A stretch of 11,290 nt of DNA from Chitinophagaceae bacterium (GCA_023251195.1 JAHEZG010000103.1:1-11290); one strand, 5' to 3'. Positions 1-7,687 are shown, counted from the stretch's first letter. Translations and numbers: made by a program. Notes: generated by a model from the letters alone, not told the origin.

Positions 1-623
1 CGAAAGTGATGTGTTTCACCACCAATGATGGCAACCATCAATGGCAACCCAAGCGAACCGGCACGAATAAAAGATTCAGGTGTGCCGCCAACACCAATCC
101 ATATCGGAAGTTTTTCTTGCGACGGACGCGGATACACAGGTTGGTTGCGCAATGGCGGACGAAATTTTCCTGACCATGTTACAAATTCTTCATCACGGAT
201 TTTCAGCAAAAGATTTATTTTTTCATCGAATAACTCATCATAATCTTCGAGGTTGTAACCAAATAATGGAAAAGCTTCAATGAACGAACCGCGGCCTGCC
301 ACCATCTCCGCACGACCATTGGAAATTAAATCGAGTGTTGCAAAGTTTTGAAACACACGAACCGGATCTGCGGCACTTAAAACTGTTACAGCACTGGTGA
401 GGCGAATGTTTTTTGTGCGGGCAGCAGCAGCGGCAAGAATTAAAGTTGGAGCTGAATCCAAAAAGTTTTTACGATGATGCTCACCGATTCCGAAAATATC
501 TAAACCACAATTATCAGCATGTTCTATTCGTGAGAGTAATTGTGAAAGTGCATCGGCATCATTCATTTTTCTCTCGTCATTGCCACTCATCATAGCGGCG
601 AAACTGTCAACTCCTACTTCCAT
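1..623 (-). CDS. LLM-class (luciferase-like) flavin-dependent oxidoreductase, 3' end cut by window edge
   Basis: The minus-strand frame opens with ATG at 623 (MEVGVDSFAA) and stays open for 207 codons to the window edge. Family members are usually about 330-340 residues, so roughly 60% is visible. The sequence follows the bacterial luciferase-like TIM-barrel family: GIGEHH near residues 45-50, LTSAVTVLSAADPVRVFQ at 75-92, then the segment around AEMVAGRGSF (105-114) and LPIWIGVGGTPES (172-184). Such enzymes use FMNH2 or F420 to oxidise small organic substrates in the cytoplasm; the substrate cannot be read from the sequence. The start lies one base after the TAA of the DinB-like gene (625-627), so the two are almost certainly co-transcribed and probably translationally coupled. 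Family assignment is confident, function is not. Confidence 0.9.
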   Translation of the reverse strand, partial: MEVGVDSFAAMMSGNDERKMNDADALSQLLSRIEHADNCGLDIFGIGEHHRKNFLDSAPTLILAAAAARTKNIRLTSAVTVLSAADPVRVFQNFATLDLISNGRAEMVAGRGSFIEAFPLFGYNLEDYDELFDEKINLLLKIRDEEFVTWSGKFRPPLRNQPVYPRPSQEKLPIWIGVGGTPESFIRAGSLGLPLMVAIIGGETHHF

Positions 624-624
624 T

Positions 625-1104
625 TTATTTTTTGAGCAATGCCATTTGTCCGAGGTGATACGCTAAGTGATTAGTACGACTGATGATGATGTTCAGTTTG
701 TTTCGGTGAGGTTCTTTCGCAAAGTCTTCAGCAGAAACTGATGTGTGTTTTTCAAACCAATTTTCTGCCTGCATGTTGTTGAAGTGATTGGTGAGCATTG
801 CATTTATTTCACTCCAATATTTCCGCAACAGATTCGCAGAAATTATTTCAGCCGATTTTTTATCCGCCTCTTTTAAAAAAGTATCGTTGAGTTCCGGATG
901 TAATTGTTCGCCAAGATTCAAGAGTGAAATCATTTTATCATTCACCGCTGTAAGGTGACCAAGTAAATAAATTCCACGATTACGACCCGGCGCTACTTCG
1001 TTCATTAATTGTTCATCGGTGAGCGCATCAAGCAATGCATCTGTTTCTTTCAGTTTTGCATTCCATCCATCGAGCACCATTTTCACTAATAGTTGATTGT
1101 TCAT
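625..1104 (-). CDS. DinB-like (DUF664/YfiT type) putative metalloenzyme
   Basis: This 159-residue protein has the length and features of the DinB/YfiT four-helix-bundle superfamily. The expected His metal-site triad is visible: His50 in LLGHL, and His146 and His150 in the C-terminal HLAYHLGQ segment. Superfamily members include thiol-dependent (bacillithiol or mycothiol) transferases and many uncharacterised stress-associated proteins; the name DinB here does not mean DNA polymerase IV. There is no signal peptide, so it should be cytoplasmic. The ATG at 1104 follows an A/T-rich leader (ATTAAATAAAA) with no Shine-Dalgarno sequence. It ends one base before the start of the flavin oxidoreductase gene. 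Its specific reaction is unknown. Confidence 0.85.
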   Translation of the reverse strand: MNNQLLVKMVLDGWNAKLKETDALLDALTDEQLMNEVAPGRNRGIYLLGHLTAVNDKMISLLNLGEQLHPELNDTFLKEADKKSAEIISANLLRKYWSEINAMLTNHFNNMQAENWFEKHTSVSAEDFAKEPHRNKLNIIISRTNHLAYHLGQMALLKK

Positions 1105-1243
1105 TTTTATTTAATTGGTTTGAATTTGTTTGGTAATGATAAAACTTCTCAGATAACACGGAAAGTTTATCATCTTCATTAAGTGTTTCTGGTAATGCTT
1201 CTGTTGTGATAAAAGTTCCTGAAAAAATTAGCTGCAGTTTTTT
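1105..1243 (-). other. 139-nt gap with a possible frameshifted small ORF
   Basis: This is the only long gap in the left-hand cluster. On the minus strand an ATG (1247-1245) overlaps the TGA of the SnoaL-like gene as ATGA and is followed by a run of seven A (1244-1238). As written, this frame ends after 22 codons. With one A fewer it would read MKKLQLIFSGTFITTEALPE and stay open for about 72 codons, into the start of the DinB-like gene. That second frame is already open directly after the SnoaL stop. I do not recognise the product. The gap also has an imperfect inverted repeat (1136-1147 with 1163-1173, one bulge, 15-nt loop) without a following T-run. I see no clear TAnnTTTG element for the DinB-like gene. 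Confidence 0.3.
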
Positions 1244-1600
1244 TCATGAATGATATACGCGTGAAGAAATAATTTTTCCTGTTCGGATAACCAGCACTTC
1301 ACCCACTCTTAAATCCTGCTCGCCGGGTGTGTGCCGGATGTATTCCATAAAAATCTGTTCGCCATCTGCCGTGAGGTGTAACAGTTCGTAATTTAAATGT
1401 GGAAGTCGAATGAATGCATCTTCCCACCAGTTACGCAAAGCCTGCTTTCCTTTTATTAATCCGTTAGTTTCGGGTTGATGTACTTTTAATTTCGGACTAT
1501 AGTGTTCAGCGTTTTCAGCATACAATGAAAGAAGCATTTCAATATCATGCACATTAAATGCATCGAACCATTTGTGTGCAATGTTTTTCAATTCACTCAT
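1244..1600 (-). CDS. NTF2-fold / SnoaL-like small protein
   Basis: The product is a 118-residue single-domain protein of the SnoaL/ketosteroid-isomerase-like NTF2 superfamily. Typical features are the N-terminal helix ending WFDAFNVHDIEMLLSLYAENAEHYSP (residues 11-36, quoted here in part as WFDAF and LLSLYAENAEHY), the GKQALRNWW segment (51-59) that forms the cone-shaped pocket, and the final strand RTGKIISSRVYHS (106-118), the usual way the family ends. The fold serves isomerases, hydrolases, cyclases and purely binding proteins, so the ligand cannot be named. The gene begins 15 nt after the three-helix membrane protein. An ATG overlaps its stop codon (see the following gap). Confidence 0.85.
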   Translation of the reverse strand: MSELKNIAHKWFDAFNVHDIEMLLSLYAENAEHYSPKLKVHQPETNGLIKGKQALRNWWEDAFIRLPHLNYELLHLTADGEQIFMEYIRHTPGEQDLRVGEVLVIRTGKIISSRVYHS

Positions 1601-1615
1601 GCTTCAATATTTTTT

Positions 1616-1915
1616 TCAAAGAAAAATAGAAAATGCAATCATCAAAATCGTGATGAACAAAAGACTTAAAGAAACAATAAAGGTTTTTATTGCTGCTTGC
1701 TCATATCGTTCACTCAACTTTTCTTTCGTTGCATACATGGATAAAAATGAAAGCAGGCAACTCATTCCTAAAAAAACAGAGATGATTCCGGTTACTTCAT
1801 CAATGAAGGAGAAAACATTGAATCCGGAAATTTTAAAAGTGGTAAGTACCACCAAACAAAATCCAAGCAGGTTTGATGATGTACCTAATATGTTTGATGC
1901 TTTTTCTGTTGCCAT
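1616..1915 (-). CDS. Small membrane protein with three predicted helices, function unknown
   Basis: I use the ATG at 1915 (MATEKASNILG), which gives 99 residues and lies 4 nt after the upstream DUF1801 stop. An in-frame ATG at 1942 would add nine residues (MLLKRKNKI) and overlap the upstream gene by 23 nt. Three hydrophobic stretches can be seen, at about residues 15-30, 42-61 and 77-98. A charged loop, TKEKLSERYEQ, lies between helices two and three. There is no cleavable signal peptide. I recall similar short proteins with the N-terminus MAT-K-SNILGTSSNLLGFCL in Bacteroidota, but none with a known role. It is sandwiched between the DUF1801 and SnoaL-like genes and surely co-transcribed with them. 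Confidence 0.75.
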   Translation of the reverse strand: MATEKASNILGTSSNLLGFCLVVLTTFKISGFNVFSFIDEVTGIISVFLGMSCLLSFLSMYATKEKLSERYEQAAIKTFIVSLSLLFITILMIAFSIFL

Positions 1916-1919
1916 AATT

Positions 1920-2330
1920 TTATTTTTTCTTTTCAGCAGCATTTTTTAAGAGCGTGTTCAACACAGGGGAACTCACATCTGTCAACTTATTAATATACAA
2001 GCACCCCTTTCCGGTTTTGTGCTTACCCAATTTTTCAAGCAGTGCATTTTGTTTTTCTGAACCGAGTAAACCATAAAGAGTGAGCGCTTGCTTGCGTGGT
2101 GAAAATCCAATCTTAAACCAATCGAGCTCGCGACCGCTTTCGTATTTCAATAATACATTTCCAAAACCAACGATTGCAGCGCCCCACATTTTTGGTTTAT
2201 CGCCTGTTGCTTGCTGCATCAATTGTACAATGGCAAAACTATCCTTGCGTTGTTGTTCATCTTTTATTGCGTTTAAAAAATCTTCAACACTCGACTCTGT
2301 TTTCTCTGTTTTTAATTTTGCTTTAGCCAT
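1920..2330 (-). CDS. DUF1801 (YdhG-like) protein
   Basis: The 136-residue product matches the DUF1801/YdhG-like family. The family's helix-strand pattern is seen in SVEDFLNAIKDEQQRKDS (14-31), MWGAAIVGFGN (48-58) and the segment around RELDWFKIGFSPRKQALTLY (67-86). The N-terminus is Lys/Glu-rich and there is no export signal, so it should be cytoplasmic. Family members are small alpha/beta proteins linked loosely to iron or stress functions in some species, but no biochemical activity is established that I can cite for this subtype. It starts 26 nt after the first-listed TMEM175-type gene's stop and ends 4 nt before the next start. Confidence 0.85.
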   Translation of the reverse strand: MAKAKLKTEKTESSVEDFLNAIKDEQQRKDSFAIVQLMQQATGDKPKMWGAAIVGFGNVLLKYESGRELDWFKIGFSPRKQALTLYGLLGSEKQNALLEKLGKHKTGKGCLYINKLTDVSSPVLNTLLKNAAEKKK

Positions 2331-2356
2331 GATTAAAAAAATTATTTAATGTTCTT

Positions 2357-2971
2357 TTATTCTTGTTTCAGTTTCAGCCCCCATACCAGCCAAATGATCC
2401 ACGACAGAATTGTAACGATAGCAATTGTAAACGGAAACCAGATGGCTAGAATTGCAAAGACAGCATAAAGTGCAAATGCAAAATATCCGAAGTTGAGACT
2501 GGTGCGAATAGTTGAAGTCATTTCCTCGCGTTTATACAATTTACCCTTCAGAGAGGTGGTGCAAATAAAAATCCAGCCAACAGATTGAAATGAAAGGTTG
2601 AGATTGTAAAGTATCACTGCGGGTGAAGCATGATCAGTTAAAAGATATTCGCCGAGCAGCGAGGTGGGGAACGGAAGGAAAACAACCGAGAGCAACAATA
2701 AACCATTCGAATAAATAAATGCAGCGGAAGATTTACTTGCCATTTTTAAACTGGCATGATGATTCACCCATGTAATTAGAATGATTACGAAGCTCAACAC
2801 AAACGCAAGTATGGCGGGAACAATACTCCAGAGAGCTATCCAGAAATCATGCGTGTTATGAATCTCCGCTGTTGCCGGAATTTTTATATCAATAATTAAG
2901 AGCGTTAATGCAATTGCAAAAACTCCATCGCAAAAAGCTTCGATTCGTGCGTTTGGATTTGATTCGGACAT
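2357..2971 (-). CDS. TMEM175-type (DUF1211) membrane protein, FCD motif
   Basis: The protein has 204 residues and six predicted helices (about 13-30, 46-67, 84-102, 116-138, 158-178, 181-198), as in prokaryotic TMEM175 potassium channels, which assemble as homotetramers. The family signature in helix 1, R-x3-FSD, appears as R9-IEA-F13-C14-D15, with Cys in place of Ser. W68 and His71-His72 after helix 2, and the SVVFLPFPTSLLGEY stretch (95-109), are also typical. I start at ATG 2971; a TTG directly before it (2974) is in frame but less likely, and AAGG lies just upstream. It is 26 nt downstream of a second TMEM175-type gene. Channel function and ion selectivity are inferred from the family only. 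Confidence 0.85.
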   Translation of the reverse strand: MSESNPNARIEAFCDGVFAIALTLLIIDIKIPATAEIHNTHDFWIALWSIVPAILAFVLSFVIILITWVNHHASLKMASKSSAAFIYSNGLLLLSVVFLPFPTSLLGEYLLTDHASPAVILYNLNLSFQSVGWIFICTTSLKGKLYKREEMTSTIRTSLNFGYFAFALYAVFAILAIWFPFTIAIVTILSWIIWLVWGLKLKQE

Positions 2972-2997
2972 CAACCTTTTTTTAATTTTGGTTAGTT

Positions 2998-3588
2998 CTA
3001 TTTCTTTTTCATGAGGTGACCAAAAAAAACAAGTATGGCGAGAGTGAAAGAAGTATAAGTATGAAAAAAGGCAAGCGGGATTGATACGAGTATCATTATA
3101 ATTCCGATAACGGAATAAATTCCGGTTGACTTATTATCAATCCAGAATTGCGGATCCACTAAATTCTTTTTCATTGCATATGCATAAAGCAAACTGAAAA
3201 ACAAATTGGTAAAAAAATAATTGGTCATCAGCAATGACACCGCAAACGAATCATTATAATGCGTGCCTGCAAATGCTGTGGTGAAAGGCGCAAACGAAAC
3301 TGAAAGCACAAACAACATGTTCAGTAAAATAAATCGTTTACTGATGTGCGAGATATTTACAAACAGAATATGATAGTCAATCCAGAAGCCAACAATCAAC
3401 AGGAACGATGCGATGTAAGAAACAAAAACAGGAAGCAATGAAACAACTTGCTTGTAGGTTGAAAGTGATTGATGCTCCTCATCATCAGGCACACGGATTT
3501 CAAGAACAAGAATGGTGAGCAGTATTGCAATAATCGCATCAATAAATGCTTCGAATCGTTTCTTATCGTAATTATAATTGACCGACAT
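2998..3588 (-). CDS. Second TMEM175-type membrane protein, divergent, FID motif
   Basis: This 196-residue, six-helix protein aligns along its whole length with the neighbour at 2357-2971. R11-FEA-F15-I16-D17 replaces R-x3-FSD, W69-x2-Y72-H73 matches the W-x2-HH stretch after helix 2, and the N-x-LFVLSVSFAPFTTAF segment (90-106) matches the helix 3 region. It is more diverged than its partner: Ile replaces the motif Ser, and the first His of the HH pair is Tyr. The gene ends with TAG (3000-2998). It is the first gene of the cluster; a weak -7-like AACATTTG (minus strand, 3615-3622) lies about 27 nt before the ATG. It could be a partner subunit or a non-conducting paralogue. Confidence 0.78.
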   Translation of the reverse strand: MSVNYNYDKKRFEAFIDAIIAILLTILVLEIRVPDDEEHQSLSTYKQVVSLLPVFVSYIASFLLIVGFWIDYHILFVNISHISKRFILLNMLFVLSVSFAPFTTAFAGTHYNDSFAVSLLMTNYFFTNLFFSLLYAYAMKKNLVDPQFWIDNKSTGIYSVIGIIMILVSIPLAFFHTYTSFTLAILVFFGHLMKKK

Positions 3589-3627
3589 TAATGTGAGGTT
3601 GAATTTACGATCATCAAATGTTTACAA

Positions 3628-4914
3628 TTATTGAATCACAATTTTTTTTCTGACTTGCGAATCTTTAAAAGAAATCTGCGCGAAATAAATTCCGGGAGCA
3701 AATTGTGTTAAATCAATTTCAGTATTGGTTTCAAAATCATTTGTCAAAAAAACTTTTTCACCAAGCGCGTTAAATATTTCAAGTGTAACAGGTAATGACG
3801 ATGCTAAGTCAAGAGTGATTTTTCCATCGGAAGGATTTGGGAAAACAGAAACTAATTCGTCAGAATAATTTTCTTTAATAACACTCGGAGTTTCCCAGCC
3901 AGCAATAAAACGGGTTGCGATTCCATTCGCATGTTCAAAATATCCGCTCATGTATAACTTGTTATTATAAACAGTCATGCAATCCACCTCATCATCCATT
4001 CCTGTTCCGCATGCCGCCCACGATGAGCCATTCCATCTTCCTATGTAATTCAGAACAGTGCCATCATAAGCCTGATCAAAATATCCGCCCACATATAAAT
4101 CACCACCATAAACAGTCAGGTCATACACCCAATCGTTTACACCATCATCGCATCCTTTCCATTCAGCTCCGGTCCAGTAACCGATGTAATTAACGCTGTC
4201 GAAATCAAAATCGCCACCGGCATACAAACTTCCGTTGTAAACTTCGAGCGTATAAACTTCACCGTTGAGTTCATCATTGCCAACTGCATCCCAATCGGTG
4301 CCATTCCATTTAGCAATGTAGTACATGGTATCATTTATAGAGTGAAAAAAGTCACCGCCAGCGTAGAGTTCATTATTGTAAACTGCCAGCGCATTTACCA
4401 CTGCATCGAAGCCATCATGCATATTGCTCCATGAAGTGCCATTCCATTTTGCAACTTTTGAAGCGCCGATACCGCCTGCCTGATAAAAATTTCCGCCTAC
4501 TATTAACTCGCCGTTGAAAACGGTCATTGCCCAAACACTTCCGTTCAGTCCACCACCCAAAGTATCCCACGATGTCCCATCCCAACTTGCGATGTTGTGT
4601 GCCGGCATTCCATTCATTGTATTGTAGTTGCCGCCAACGATAAGTTTACCATTATATATAACCATGCATAGAGGCGTGTTGTCGCAACCACTACCACCCC
4701 AGGCCGACCAGTTGGTGCCGTTCTATTTAGTCATTTGATTTACGGGCATGCCGCCTGCGCTGTCGATTGCGCCACACACATGCAACTCGCCATTGAATTC
4801 GAGTAATGCATAAGCTCCATGTTCCATTCCTACACCGAGCGGAAAGAATTGTGCGCTTGAACTATTAACTAATAAAACAGAAAGTAAAATTGTGGTGAGT
4901 AAATGTTTAAGCAT
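3628..4914 (-). pseudogene. T9SS-sorted seven-repeat beta-propeller protein interrupted by an in-frame TAG
   Basis: One frame runs from ATG 4914 to TAA 3628 (428 codons before the stop) but has TAG at codon 64 (4725-4723). Residues 1-21 are a signal peptide (MLKHLLTT...NSSSA, then QFF). Seven repeats of about 40-47 residues follow, each with an (F/Y)NG-LYVGG-F pattern and a W-NGTSW pattern. Residues about 348-428 are a T9SS type A sorting domain with VFPNPSDG and a basic end, VRKKIVIQ. The TAG lies exactly where repeats 2-6 have Trp (AKWNGTSW; here TK-stop-NGTNW), so TGG to TAG explains it. Restart at Met84 (4665) would give 345 residues with no signal peptide. The intact protein would be secreted and surface-anchored; its ligand is unknown. 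A nonsense mutation, a sequencing error or suppression are all possible. Confidence 0.85.
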
Positions 4915-4935
4915 AAAAAAAATTTTTTGTTGTCG

Positions 4936-4962
4936 TAAATATAAAATTCAACTCAGATACAA
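4936..4962 (-). promoter_or_regulatory. Possible promoter of the propeller gene
   Basis: On the minus strand TATATTTA (4943-4936) matches the Bacteroidota -7 element TAnnTTTG at all but the last base. A TTG (4962-4960) lies 16 nt upstream, a little short of the usual spacing. The implied start site would be about 15 nt before the ATG at 4914. This is weak evidence in A/T-rich DNA. Confidence 0.25.
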
Positions 4963-5016
4963 CTAAGAATTTTCGACATTAAAAATCACAACATAAAATG
5001 TTGAATTAACTCTGCT

Positions 5017-5832
5017 TCAATAAAACAATTTCAGCTTCAATTCATCATCAGTAACCGACATGATTTCGAAGCTTGAATTGTCATTTAATATTTCACCACA
5101 AACAATATTGTAAAGAAAAAAATATAAGAACAATCTGTATCTATCTGTAAGCAAGTATGCGCGCGTTCCTGCCTTAATATCTTGTCTGCACGAAGAATTA
5201 AAAAGTAAACTATCTCCAAATTCCCAGTAGCAAGTGCGAAGCGAGTCGGGCGCGTTTTTAAAAGTCAGCACATCATTCATTACAACATACTCTTGTTCCT
5301 TCGGATTGTAATACCATTTCTTCTGTAAACTATTAGTCAGCTCCGCTCTGAATTTCTCACGACAAATTTTCAGTTCGTTGTATTGCTTTGCAAATATTTT
5401 TTCATGCAGCTCTTGAAATCCCAGAGTATCATGCATCACATCAATGCTCAATCCCCATGAGTTACCGGCATACTTAATTGAGTATTCCTGTTCCACATAT
5501 CCCCATACTTTTAATTTATTGGGAAGTGCTTCAAATCTTTTAATGAGTTTTTTTAATTCATCAATCATGGAATCATTCAGCTCTTGTTTCCATTCACCAA
5601 CATTTGTAGTTCCGCAAAAAGCAGAGCTTGTACTTACTGCCGTGTATTTATTTCCTGAAACAACAATGTGAAAGAGAATATTAATATCAATGCCGGCTTC
5701 ACGGTCGGCATCCCAAATTATTTCAGTTCCGGTAAATGAAATATCAAGCGTGCTCAAGCTATCAACTGATGCAAATGATTTTTCTGATTGAAGAAAAACA
5801 AAAGCAATAAAAAAGAGCAGCGCTGTTTTCAT
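5017..5832 (-). CDS. Secreted protein of unknown function, possible lipocalin-like C-terminus
   Basis: The 271-residue product begins with a standard signal peptide (MKTALLFFIAFVFLQ, predicted cut after SFA, residue 21), so it is exported; there is no lipobox Cys and no T9SS sorting domain, which suggests the periplasm. The middle (80-165) is charged and partly helical. The last 100 residues (KKWYYNPKEQEYVVMNDVLTF, then CYWEFGDSLLF and FEIMSVTDDELKLKL, shown here in part) have the alternating short strands and the closing 'FEI-SVTDDEL-LKL' phrase seen in small lipocalin-like Bacteroidota proteins; this is a resemblance, not a proof. Five Cys remain in the mature part (73, 157, 201, 215, 245). 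The leader AAAATAAAA before ATG resembles that of 6752. I do not recognise the N-terminal domain. Confidence 0.8.
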   Translation of the reverse strand: MKTALLFFIAFVFLQSEKSFASVDSLSTLDISFTGTEIIWDADREAGIDINILFHIVVSGNKYTAVSTSSAFCGTTNVGEWKQELNDSMIDELKKLIKRFEALPNKLKVWGYVEQEYSIKYAGNSWGLSIDVMHDTLGFQELHEKIFAKQYNELKICREKFRAELTNSLQKKWYYNPKEQEYVVMNDVLTFKNAPDSLRTCYWEFGDSLLFNSSCRQDIKAGTRAYLLTDRYRLFLYFFLYNIVCGEILNDNSSFEIMSVTDDELKLKLFY

Positions 5833-5942
5833 TTTTATTTTGAAGGAACGAACATGAAATATTGTAATTGCATTGTTGGTTTAGCAGACCATCACATCAC
5901 TATGTTGCAGCGATTCAAACAATAAAAATTTCAACAAAAAAA

Positions 5943-6752
5943 TCAATCAACAAAAAATAATTTGCCTGTGCTGATGGTCTGATTGTTTTGAAGTAGTTGT
6001 ATAAAATAAATTCCGGCAAGTAAATCATCTCTTTGAATTTTAATTTCGCTTCCTGAAATATGATTGATGGTTTTTACTTTCTGACCAAACACATTTAAAA
6101 TTTCAAGGGATGCATTTTTTACCATTGAATTAAATTGAATGGTTGTTTCTGATTCAGTCGGATTCGGAAAAATCTGCAATGAATGAAGTGTAACACGGGG
6201 CTCATTTATTCCTTCGAAAATGTGTTGCGGACAATTAACATACACACCATAAAATCCCCAGCCTGCACCTGCAATTCCGGTTATGGTTATGGTGGATACA
6301 CCGGTTGTAAGTAATTGCACATCCTGATAAGAATAATTTCCATCAGTCGGACTATTGGCGCCTTGTAAATTTCCTCCAACGAATGCAACACCATGCGGTC
6401 CGGGCGAAAGACCACACACCACTTTTGTATCATACCAGGCAGATGTTGAGTCTAATGAGTAGCTCGTTCCATTTACGGTTACGGAAGCAATGTCGTCGCT
6501 GTTCATTCCCCAAACATTAAATTTCGGAAACGACTGCGGTGTTACAAATGTGATGGTGATTGACATGCCGCTACCCGACATCCAGTAAGTCGGGTCAATT
6601 GCCGGACAACCAAAACTTGCAAACGAGCCGCCTGAAAAAGAGAAAGATAAAGTATCGGGAAATTGCGAATCGGCACGAACGAGGTGACACTGTGCATTTG
6701 CACCAATGCTTAACAAAGCAATTAAAAAGGTGAAGTAGATTTTTGTTTTCAT
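5943..6752 (-). CDS. T9SS type A sorting-domain protein with beta-rich passenger
   Basis: The 269-residue protein has a signal peptide (cut predicted after GANA, residue 20) and a C-terminal T9SS domain from about residue 190 (SLQIFPNPTESETTIQF, then LEILNVFGQKVK, AGIYFIQL and the end GKLFFVD). The T9SS moves such proteins across the outer membrane and removes the domain, often anchoring the cargo on the surface. The passenger (21-185) is rich in Ser, Thr, Gly and aromatic residues with repeated short strands (MSITITFV, ASVTVNGTSY, STITITGIAG), a beta-sandwich-like profile. I recognise no catalytic motif. Cys at 22, 49, 113 and 174 could form disulphides. Start: ATG 6752 after the leader CTAAATAAAA. 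Confidence 0.88.
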   Translation of the reverse strand: MKTKIYFTFLIALLSIGANAQCHLVRADSQFPDTLSFSFSGGSFASFGCPAIDPTYWMSGSGMSITITFVTPQSFPKFNVWGMNSDDIASVTVNGTSYSLDSTSAWYDTKVVCGLSPGPHGVAFVGGNLQGANSPTDGNYSYQDVQLLTTGVSTITITGIAGAGWGFYGVYVNCPQHIFEGINEPRVTLHSLQIFPNPTESETTIQFNSMVKNASLEILNVFGQKVKTINHISGSEIKIQRDDLLAGIYFIQLLQNNQTISTGKLFFVD

Positions 6753-6826
6753 TTTTATTTAGTTATGAGTGAATTGTTTTTTGGCTGATGCAAGGTAAAA
6801 TATTTTTCGGGCAACAGTGCAGGCAA

Positions 6827-7657
6827 TCAAAACAAATTCAACTGTACTATTTCCTTTTTCACTGCGAGCGGAATGATTTCACTTTTTGTGTGATGCACAA
6901 TTTCATACAACGGAGATTCTTCATCGCGTGAGGCAACAATAATTTTTACATCACCTGCATGCTGATTGAAAAGTTGTTGCACAATATCCGGATGATTATT
7001 GTTTTTCGAGAGATGTGCCAGCAACAGATGACTCATGTACTTCGGTTTGTGCCGGATAAAAAGTTCGAGTGCCTGAGTGTTTGATATATGACCGTTGCCT
7101 CCGCTGATTCTATTCTTTAATCGCTGCGGATAACCTCCTTCATTCAACATTTTTTCATCGTAATTACTTTCCAGAAAACAAGCGTGGCATTGTTTGAAAT
7201 AATGAATCACCCGTTTGCAGGCAATACCAATATCCGTTATCACTCCGGCTTTAATTCCATTGTGTTCCACCACAAAACTTACCGGGTCTTGAGCATCGTG
7301 ATGTTTGTCAAAAGGTGTAACCATCAGATTGCCGATTGAAACTTTTTCATTGCAGTTGAAATTATGAACGAATGCTCGATCGAGATGAATGCCTGAATGT
7401 TTGTAGGTGCGGGGTTTTATGTAAACCGGAATAAAATATTTTTTACTCAGTTGCGCTGTACCGCGAATGTGGTCAATGTGTTCGTGCGAAATAAAAATTG
7501 CTTTCACATTTTCAATCGGCAATTGTAAGCGACTCATGCGCCGTTCAATTTCTTTACACGATATTCCCACATCAATTAATACTGCTTCGTTCTCGTTACC
7601 TGCATAGTAACAATTTCCGTTGCTGCCTGAATTGATGGAGGTGATAAAGAGTGACAA
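6827..7657 (-). CDS. MBL-fold metallo-hydrolase of the YycJ/WalJ type, TTG start
   Basis: This 276-residue protein shows the metallo-beta-lactamase fold: the YycJ-type N-terminus SLFITSINSGSNGNCYY (2-18), the metal motif H58-E-H60-I-D62-H63, H120, D142 in ITDIG, H190 in NGHIS, and H215 in LLAHLSKNNNHP. YycJ/WalJ proteins are cytoplasmic hydrolases described as nuclease-like and linked to DNA repair or cell-wall control in Firmicutes; here only the fold and metal site are secure. The start is TTG (7657-7655): the frame is closed by TAG nine nt upstream, the next in-frame Met is residue 41, inside the fold, and the TTG reproduces the family N-terminus. The gene has its own candidate promoter and leader palindrome, and lies apart from the dioxygenase gene upstream. 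Confidence 0.9.
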   Translation of the reverse strand: MSLFITSINSGSNGNCYYAGNENEAVLIDVGISCKEIERRMSRLQLPIENVKAIFISHEHIDHIRGTAQLSKKYFIPVYIKPRTYKHSGIHLDRAFVHNFNCNEKVSIGNLMVTPFDKHHDAQDPVSFVVEHNGIKAGVITDIGIACKRVIHYFKQCHACFLESNYDEKMLNEGGYPQRLKNRISGGNGHISNTQALELFIRHKPKYMSHLLLAHLSKNNNHPDIVQQLFNQHAGDVKIIVASRDEESPLYEIVHHTKSEIIPLAVKKEIVQLNLF

Positions 7658-7687
7658 TTGTCTGAACTATGATTCGTTAGATTTTTG

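Noticed and set aside
1572..1949. Plus-strand 125-codon open frame
   Set aside because: It is antisense to the three-helix membrane protein and has no family features; the minus-strand gene fits the operon spacing.
3628..4665. Annotating this part as a separate complete 345-residue gene
   Set aside because: It lacks a signal peptide needed for T9SS export, and the frame continues upstream through a single TAG to a proper signal peptide.
2998..4725. TAG recoded as an amino acid in this organism
   Set aside because: TAG ends two conserved genes (3000-2998 and 10534-10532) at the expected C-termini, with TAA following soon after the first.
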